This document shows, piece by piece, positions 35,401 to 38,864 of a stretch of DNA of 38,864 nucleotides (the first letter of the stretch is position 1; every line of letters begins with the position of its first letter). The stretch covers positions 1 to 38,864 of the forward strand of contig JABSOG010000013.1 in the NCBI GenBank assembly GCA_013216025.1, read 5' to 3'. The notes beneath the pieces are model-generated. The model worked only from the letters and a program-made list of their open reading frames with translations, did no database searches and was not told where the DNA came from. The position numbers and the translations under genes were made by a program. Origin of the DNA: Algicola sp. (GTDB lineage: Bacteria > Pseudomonadota > Gammaproteobacteria > Enterobacterales > Alteromonadaceae).

Positions 35401-36696
35401 ATCGCCAACTTGTTGTCTAACGCCATCAAATACACTCCAGAACAAGGGTCAATCACCATCATTGCCAAGCAACAAGACCAACAATTGCTGTTGTCTGTCA
35501 GCGATACCGGACTGGGTATTGCGCCAAATGTTCAACAAAAAGTGCTCGAACCTTTTTACCGTGATGAGCACGACAGTAAAAGCCATATCGGCGGCAGTGG
35601 TATCGGGCTGGCGTTGGTTAAAGAACTGGTAGAGGCCAACAACGGCCAATTAACCCTCGACAGCGAACTTGGCCGAGGCAGTTGCTTTACCATCACTTTA
35701 CCGCTTGCCCCTAACGACGCAAATATCACTTTTGCCCGACAGCAAAGTACTGGCGAAATGGCCGTGAGCGCCAACCTTGAATCGCTGAACCAAGACGCTC
35801 GACAAAGCGATCAACAAGGTCAGCATCCAAGCTATCTACAAGAAAACAGCGCAGCAAAACCACCAACATTAGATTTGCCGTATTCGAACGGTGTAGACAG
35901 CAAACCCTCGCTGGTTATCGTTGAAGACCATCAAGATATGCGCGAATTTTTGTTCGAATTGCTCAACGAGGACTACCACTGCATCGCGGCCAATAATGGT
36001 AAAGATGGGATTAGAATGATCACCGAACAAATTCCTGACGTGGTGATCTGCGACCTAATGATGCCGGGCATTAACGGTTTACAGGTGTGTAATACCCTCA
36101 AAAATGACGAAAGAACCAGCCATATTCCACTAATGCTGCTCACTGCCAAAGGCGATACCGAAACCCGAATTGCCGGTTGGCGCGAAAACATCGATGACTT
36201 TGTCAGTAAACCTTTTAACGAAACAGAATTAAAAGCCCGGCTGAAAAACATGCTCACCATTCGCTCCATATTGAAAAAACGGTTTAGCCAGCAAATGCAA
36301 TCATTGGGCAAGTCGACAACCACTGAACAAACCCCTGAATATCTCAACGTAAAAGATCTGGCATTTTTGGCACGCTTTAAAAAAATGGTCGAAGACAACC
36401 TCGGTGAAGAAACGTTTAACCGCACCAAAGCCGCCTCGTTACTGGCCGTAAGCGAACGCCAGCTACAACGTAAACTCAGCGCCCTGACCGATCATACCTT
36501 CACTGAATATGTCAGATTCAACCGACTCGAACGCTCAAAAGCCTTGCTGATGTCGGGTATGCAAGTGTCAAGGGTAGTAGATGAGGTCGGGTTTTCGTCA
36601 TTGTCGTATTTTGGTGCGTGTTTTAAAGCAGAGTTTGGCCAGTCGCCCAAGCAGTTTCAGGTGGAGTGTGAGGCCAAGGCACAAGTGACTGAATAA
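32446..36696 (+). CDS. PSK5: divergent propeller hybrid two-component sensor with AraC-type DNA-binding domain
   Basis: A 1,416-residue hybrid two-component protein. I chose ATG 32446 because AAAGGA lies eight nt upstream; an ATG at 32437 would overlap that site. Domains: signal peptide (about 1-28); a degenerate propeller of about 13 recognisable blades (for example LWLGTFQYG, IWLGTSAMG); Y_Y_Y domain; membrane helix (about 805-825); HisKA H878 in NMSHEFRTPLTL; HATPase (GSGIGLALVKEL); receiver D1203 in CDLMMPG; and an AraC-type helix-turn-helix (about 1307-1410) ending LSYFGACFKAEFGQSP. The kinase resembles PSK2 rather than PSK1, 3 and 4. Its upstream partner is the S8 protease, which may be its target or may generate its ligand (inference). 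Confidence 0.93.
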   Translation: MTHTIKQLTYSFCCIVMMILPASALAQAKTQTPDFKQLGGLFDNKTHLGEFELRRTRQVLQDSRGFIWIASETNGLIRFDGTQTHKIDFQAAFTDLVSELRIESIIEDNNQHIWVRTLGQGIYRYNPKNQWIDRYSFPVTDATNTQVTSLIKDPQGALWMASRTQVAHFDPAQNQWQLQPTLNKHPLPADVAFKALFVDSTQTFWLITEQQGIFQFAKDAPRHFIHNPSADKDQPGNLPNNGNMAFFEDNQGNIFFGGTVGLTAYHAQDHTFTAFPLTDQPPRSYENLVTSITQRDENHLWLGTFQYGVMLFDKRQNKVIAFSDDSENSLNNQEINHVYVDANQTLWAATEAGVSTSTTINRAVSLWQHHHQNQNAQSCYPSGFTEHNSAVYFACGAGLYRWHQASSNAEGVERIENIVTFATPIITLAAGQGDQLWLGSLFGGLLNYDLKQGKTTAYPVNDGTTDASKPVAKLYRDKQGVLWGSTADFQGGQARYVFKFDALNNKLVKFPTKLNIITITELDDQHLLLGDFLQKQGLFVFDKSSGQITNEQMPTGTVYSAHNDGDNIWLGTSAMGLIKYHYNRQSDARFEPIDNSFAAPLNVVSDNQGGVYFHDDDKIYHRAATKDNSVCISCDSAFVALTSLYRGSIKKIGNHLLIGSQGLGLAINVTKVATNKQPPKVYFNELSLFNRTVKTQQYDPQSPLPLALNQLPELTLDHQQQFFSLHFGAQALLQPDNIQFYYRLSGLSSINDDWLASGRNPYNATFTTLPAGEYQFRVKAVNHNSGLSDEAAIKLVIKPAPWLSLPAKMGYVVLLIAAIFGVIYWRTRNLKLNADKLQQGILERTRELHDKNNLLANKNDTIVDLLAQKRRMFANMSHEFRTPLTLILSPLERLFKSKLADGNQKFLHIIDRNARQLLRMVEQLLKLAQLETANRIQYKQYQVNQTLKYVISSFEAVILDKHLSVSSQLEGEITATLTDDSLETLIANLLSNAIKYTPEQGSITIIAKQQDQQLLLSVSDTGLGIAPNVQQKVLEPFYRDEHDSKSHIGGSGIGLALVKELVEANNGQLTLDSELGRGSCFTITLPLAPNDANITFARQQSTGEMAVSANLESLNQDARQSDQQGQHPSYLQENSAAKPPTLDLPYSNGVDSKPSLVIVEDHQDMREFLFELLNEDYHCIAANNGKDGIRMITEQIPDVVICDLMMPGINGLQVCNTLKNDERTSHIPLMLLTAKGDTETRIAGWRENIDDFVSKPFNETELKARLKNMLTIRSILKKRFSQQMQSLGKSTTTEQTPEYLNVKDLAFLARFKKMVEDNLGEETFNRTKAASLLAVSERQLQRKLSALTDHTFTEYVRFNRLERSKALLMSGMQVSRVVDEVGFSSLSYFGACFKAEFGQSPKQFQVECEAKAQVTE

Positions 36697-36720
36697 ATAG
36701 CCCGTGGTTTCACCTGACTG

Positions 36721-36749
36721 TTGCATACTTTCAAAATTAAACATACACT
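36721..36749 (+). promoter_or_regulatory. Predicted promoter of the ParD-like/methionine aminopeptidase operon
   Basis: TTGCAT (36721-36726) and TACACT (36744-36749) are 17 nt apart, 43 nt upstream of the ATG at 36792. An AT-rich TATATATATAAC run (about 36761-36773) closer to the gene is an alternative -10. Confidence 0.45.
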
Positions 36750-36791
36750 TCGCATACGTTTTATATATATAACACATCTAAAGCATATCTT

Positions 36792-37013
36792 ATGGGTATA
36801 GTAAAAATCTCCGACGAATTACATGAAGAAATTCGTAAAGCCAGCACTGTGATGGTCAGATCAATTAACTCACAAGCTGAGTTTTGGATCAAAATAGGCC
36901 GTTTGGCCGAATTGAATCCCACCTTGAATTTCAGCGAAATCATCAACAGCGAGCTGGTTGCGGGTGGTTGCCTCAAGGCAATCGATAAAGAAGAGGCCAC
37001 GCAAAATGACTGA
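36792..37013 (+). CDS. ParD-like antitoxin-family protein
   Basis: A 73-residue protein resembling the ParD_like family: a short N-terminal strand (MGIVKISDELHEEIRKAS), then SINSQAEFWIKIGRLAELNP, the conserved tryptophan segment. By family this should be a ribbon-helix-helix DNA-binding protein. No ParE-like toxin is adjacent. Instead the gene overlaps a methionine aminopeptidase gene by eight nt, a pairing I recall from other gammaproteobacteria. It may regulate its own operon; whether it is an antitoxin at all is doubtful here. Confidence 0.75.
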   Translation: MGIVKISDELHEEIRKASTVMVRSINSQAEFWIKIGRLAELNPTLNFSEIINSELVAGGCLKAIDKEEATQND

Positions 37014-37794
37014 AGCTGAAGATAAAATCATCATCAAAACCCCCGCTGAAATTGATTTGATGCGCACCTCTGGCCGCCTGCTGGCCAGTGTATTCGACAT
37101 GCTTGACGGTAAAATGCGCGCAGGCATCACCACCATGGAGATCAACGATTGTGTCGAACGTTTCATAGTCGACGACCTCGATTCGCGCCCCGCCAGCAAA
37201 GGTCAATACGGTTTTAAGTACGTACTCAATACCTCAATCAACGAGGTGGTTTGTCATGGCGTACCCAGCTTGACCAAAAAGTTGCGCGAAGGCGATATAA
37301 TCAACTGTGACATCACCCTTGAGAAAAATGGTTTCATTGCCGATTCAAGCAAAATGTATATGATAGGCACTGTCAAACCACTGGCGAAAAAGCTGGTTTG
37401 TGTAACCTACGAAGCCATGTGGCTAGGCATAAAAGCGGTTAAACCCAACGCCACTTTGGGAGATGTCGGTCATGCGGTAGAAAAACATGCCAAATTACAT
37501 GGATTTACAGTGGTACGCGATTACTGCGGCCATGGTATCGGCAGGCAAATGCACGAAGCCCCAGAAGTCACCCACTATGGCAAACCCAATAGTGGCGAAG
37601 TACTCAAACCCGGCATGACCTTCACCATTGAACCGATGATAAATCAAGGTACCGACAAAATTAAACACAAAAAGGACGGCTGGACGGTGGTCACTCGCGA
37701 TAAAAAGTTATCTGCCCAATGGGAGCACACCATATTGGTCACCGAACAGGGTTATGAAGTGTTGACCTTAAGAGATGATGAAACCATTGGTTAA
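37006..37794 (+). CDS. map: Type I methionine aminopeptidase
   Basis: A 262-residue cytoplasmic metalloenzyme that removes N-terminal methionine from nascent proteins. All metal ligands expected from E. coli Map are seen: D in NCDITLEKNGF, D in IADSSKM, H in YCGHGIG, E in FTIEPMI and E in AQWEHTI; the substrate-binding H in NEVVCHGVP is also present. I chose ATG 37006, with AGAGG upstream, over an earlier in-frame start at 36958 because the latter would lie inside the ParD-like gene and add an untypical basic extension. It overlaps the ParD-like gene by eight nt. It is probably a second copy distinct from the map gene normally beside rpsB (inference). Confidence 0.92.
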   Translation: MTEAEDKIIIKTPAEIDLMRTSGRLLASVFDMLDGKMRAGITTMEINDCVERFIVDDLDSRPASKGQYGFKYVLNTSINEVVCHGVPSLTKKLREGDIINCDITLEKNGFIADSSKMYMIGTVKPLAKKLVCVTYEAMWLGIKAVKPNATLGDVGHAVEKHAKLHGFTVVRDYCGHGIGRQMHEAPEVTHYGKPNSGEVLKPGMTFTIEPMINQGTDKIKHKKDGWTVVTRDKKLSAQWEHTILVTEQGYEVLTLRDDETIG

Positions 37795-37804
37795 TCAAGG
37801 ATAA

Positions 37805-38161
37805 ATGATGATAAGAAACTTTCTCAGCTGTGAAAAACAAAGCGACAAAAACAGCCATGGCGGCGTTGGTACCATAGATGTACAAAAAGTGTTTCGGCGG
37901 AAAGATTTTAAAGGAGCCTGGGACTTTGCCCTCAGGGTCGTGATGCCACCCAACACGTCAATGGGCATACATGAGCACGGCCAAAACGAAGAGATGTATA
38001 TCATTTTGTCCGGCGAAGGTTTGATGACCATTGAAGACAAGCAACATCGAGTGGGCAAAGGCGACATGATCCTTAATTCTCCCGGTGGCAGCCACGGGCT
38101 ATTTAACGATTCTGAGGCTGAAATAGAGCTGTTGATCGTTCAGGCTAGTTTGCCAACTTAG
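37805..38161 (+). CDS. Small cupin-domain protein
   Basis: A 118-residue single-domain cupin. The first cupin motif gives metal ligands H56 and H58 (GIHEHGQNEEMY) with E62 or E63, and the second gives H97 (SPGGSHGLFN). Such proteins bind a metal and act as isomerases, dioxygenases or sugar-binding proteins; no substrate can be assigned. AAGGA precedes ATG 37805, ten nt after the map stop, so it is likely part of the same operon. Its stop overlaps by four nt the stop of the convergent oxidoreductase gene. Confidence 0.8.
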   Translation: MMIRNFLSCEKQSDKNSHGGVGTIDVQKVFRRKDFKGAWDFALRVVMPPNTSMGIHEHGQNEEMYIILSGEGLMTIEDKQHRVGKGDMILNSPGGSHGLFNDSEAEIELLIVQASLPT

Positions 38162-38864
38162 CGAGAAAGCACTCCACCCAACCGATTGCCCAAACACATC
38201 AAACTGAAACTCGGGGCTATGCCCCAAGGTTCGGGGATCACCGAAGCATCACAAACGTAAAGCCCTTGCACTTCGGTTTGCAGATTTTCATCGACTAACT
38301 CGCCAATCTTTACGCCACCACCTGGATGGGCGGCAAAGTGATGGGAGTTAAATATATGGGTCGCCCCGGCTTCAAGTAGAATATTTGTTGCCAAGGCAGT
38401 GCCCTTCTTCATGCGTTGACGATCCGCATCGGTGAGTTTTTTATTCACCCACTTAGGCCCTATCTGGCCACCCAAATCATCCTTTATTTTGACCATTAGA
38501 CTCAGGGTTTTACCGTGGTCGAGCAGCCGATTGAAACGCCCGACTTGGGCAGAAAATGCTTGGAATAACGGCCGAGGCAAAATCAAATCTGACAACGTAA
38601 TGCCTTCGTCTGGCAATTGCATTCCAGCCGCCATTGGGACTTCTTTGCCGCCATTAGCCTCTTCTAGATTTTCTGCTAATCCCATAACAGCCACCACCGG
38701 GTCGACAAAGTAATCACGACCCGCTTGTTTGAAACCCGAATTTTGTAAAATGCGCGGCGAACCAATGCCACCAGCCGCCAAAATGACATTGTCGGCATAG
38801 TGCTTATGCACAACGCCGTCTTTGACATATTCGACCCCTTGCACACGACCATTTTGGTGCAACA
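38158..38864 (-). CDS. GMC-family FAD oxidoreductase, C-terminal part only
   Basis: About 235 residues of the C-terminal part are visible; the gene begins beyond the window. Seen: the FAD-domain strand VILAAGGIGSPRILQNSG typical of glucose-methanol-choline oxidoreductases, and the C-terminal domain with NSHHFAAHPGGG (candidate catalytic histidines) and LYVCDASVIPEPWGIAPSFSLMCLGNRLG, the conserved end that contacts the FAD. The N-terminal dinucleotide-binding GxGxxG lies outside the window. Substrate is unknown; an alcohol or sterol-like compound would be usual for the family. Confidence 0.85.
   Translation of the reverse strand, partial: LHQNGRVQGVEYVKDGVVHKHYADNVILAAGGIGSPRILQNSGFKQAGRDYFVDPVVAVMGLAENLEEANGGKEVPMAAGMQLPDEGITLSDLILPRPLFQAFSAQVGRFNRLLDHGKTLSLMVKIKDDLGGQIGPKWVNKKLTDADRQRMKKGTALATNILLEAGATHIFNSHHFAAHPGGGVKIGELVDENLQTEVQGLYVCDASVIPEPWGIAPSFSLMCLGNRLGGVLSR

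Overview
The window looks like chromosomal DNA of a free-living, probably marine, gammaproteobacterium, perhaps Alteromonadales or a close relative. The grounds are an RstA/RstB-like two-component pair, a GcvA-type LysR regulator, a ParD-like/methionine aminopeptidase pair, several Sec-exported proteins and a moderate GC content. The species cannot be named from the sequence alone. No rRNA, tRNA, CRISPR array, transposase or integrase was seen.

Layout. (1) 1-2168, minus strand: a small exported protein, an RstA-like response regulator and an RstB-like histidine kinase cut by the window edge. (2) 2453-7974: the first giant propeller sensor kinase (PSK1) and an exported DUF2268-type zinc protease. 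(3) 8143-14406, a small defence and toxin-antitoxin island: an AbiEi/AbiEii type IV toxin-antitoxin operon; a divergent TIR-CHAT-NB-ARC-TPR gene broken by one frameshift and one stop codon; and a short orphan antitoxin-like gene. (4) 14629-28183: PSK2, PSK3 and PSK4 head to tail. (5) 28184-30671, minus strand: an exported esterase with a C-terminal TPR region, a small membrane protein and a LysR regulator. (6) 31054-36696: an exported subtilisin-like protease followed by PSK5. (7) 36792 to the end: a ParD-like protein and methionine aminopeptidase (overlapping), a cupin protein, and the C-terminal part of a GMC oxidoreductase on the minus strand.

The dominant feature is five giant sensor kinases of about 1,420-1,560 residues, together some 22 kb. 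Each has a signal peptide, a periplasmic propeller region (14 recognisable blades in PSK1-PSK4), a Y_Y_Y domain, one membrane helix and a cytoplasmic kinase. PSK2 and PSK5 end in receiver plus AraC-type DNA-binding domains, so they are one-protein hybrid two-component systems of the kind that controls glycan use in Bacteroidetes. PSK1, PSK3 and PSK4 instead run kinase-receiver-kinase and carry no DNA-binding domain. Their cytoplasmic halves are near-copies of each other, and their coiled-coil linkers differ by exactly seven residues. No glycan-degradation genes are present. The linked exported enzymes are a zinc protease, an esterase and a serine protease, which suggests sensing of peptides or breakdown products (inference).

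The second focus is the island at 8.1-14.4 kb. A 15-bp perfect inverted repeat lies between abiEi and the TIR-CHAT gene and overlaps predicted promoters for both, so AbiEi may control both. The TIR-CHAT gene would join two effector folds, a TIR NADase-like domain and a caspase-like CHAT domain, on one NB-ARC switch. In this genome it appears to be decaying.
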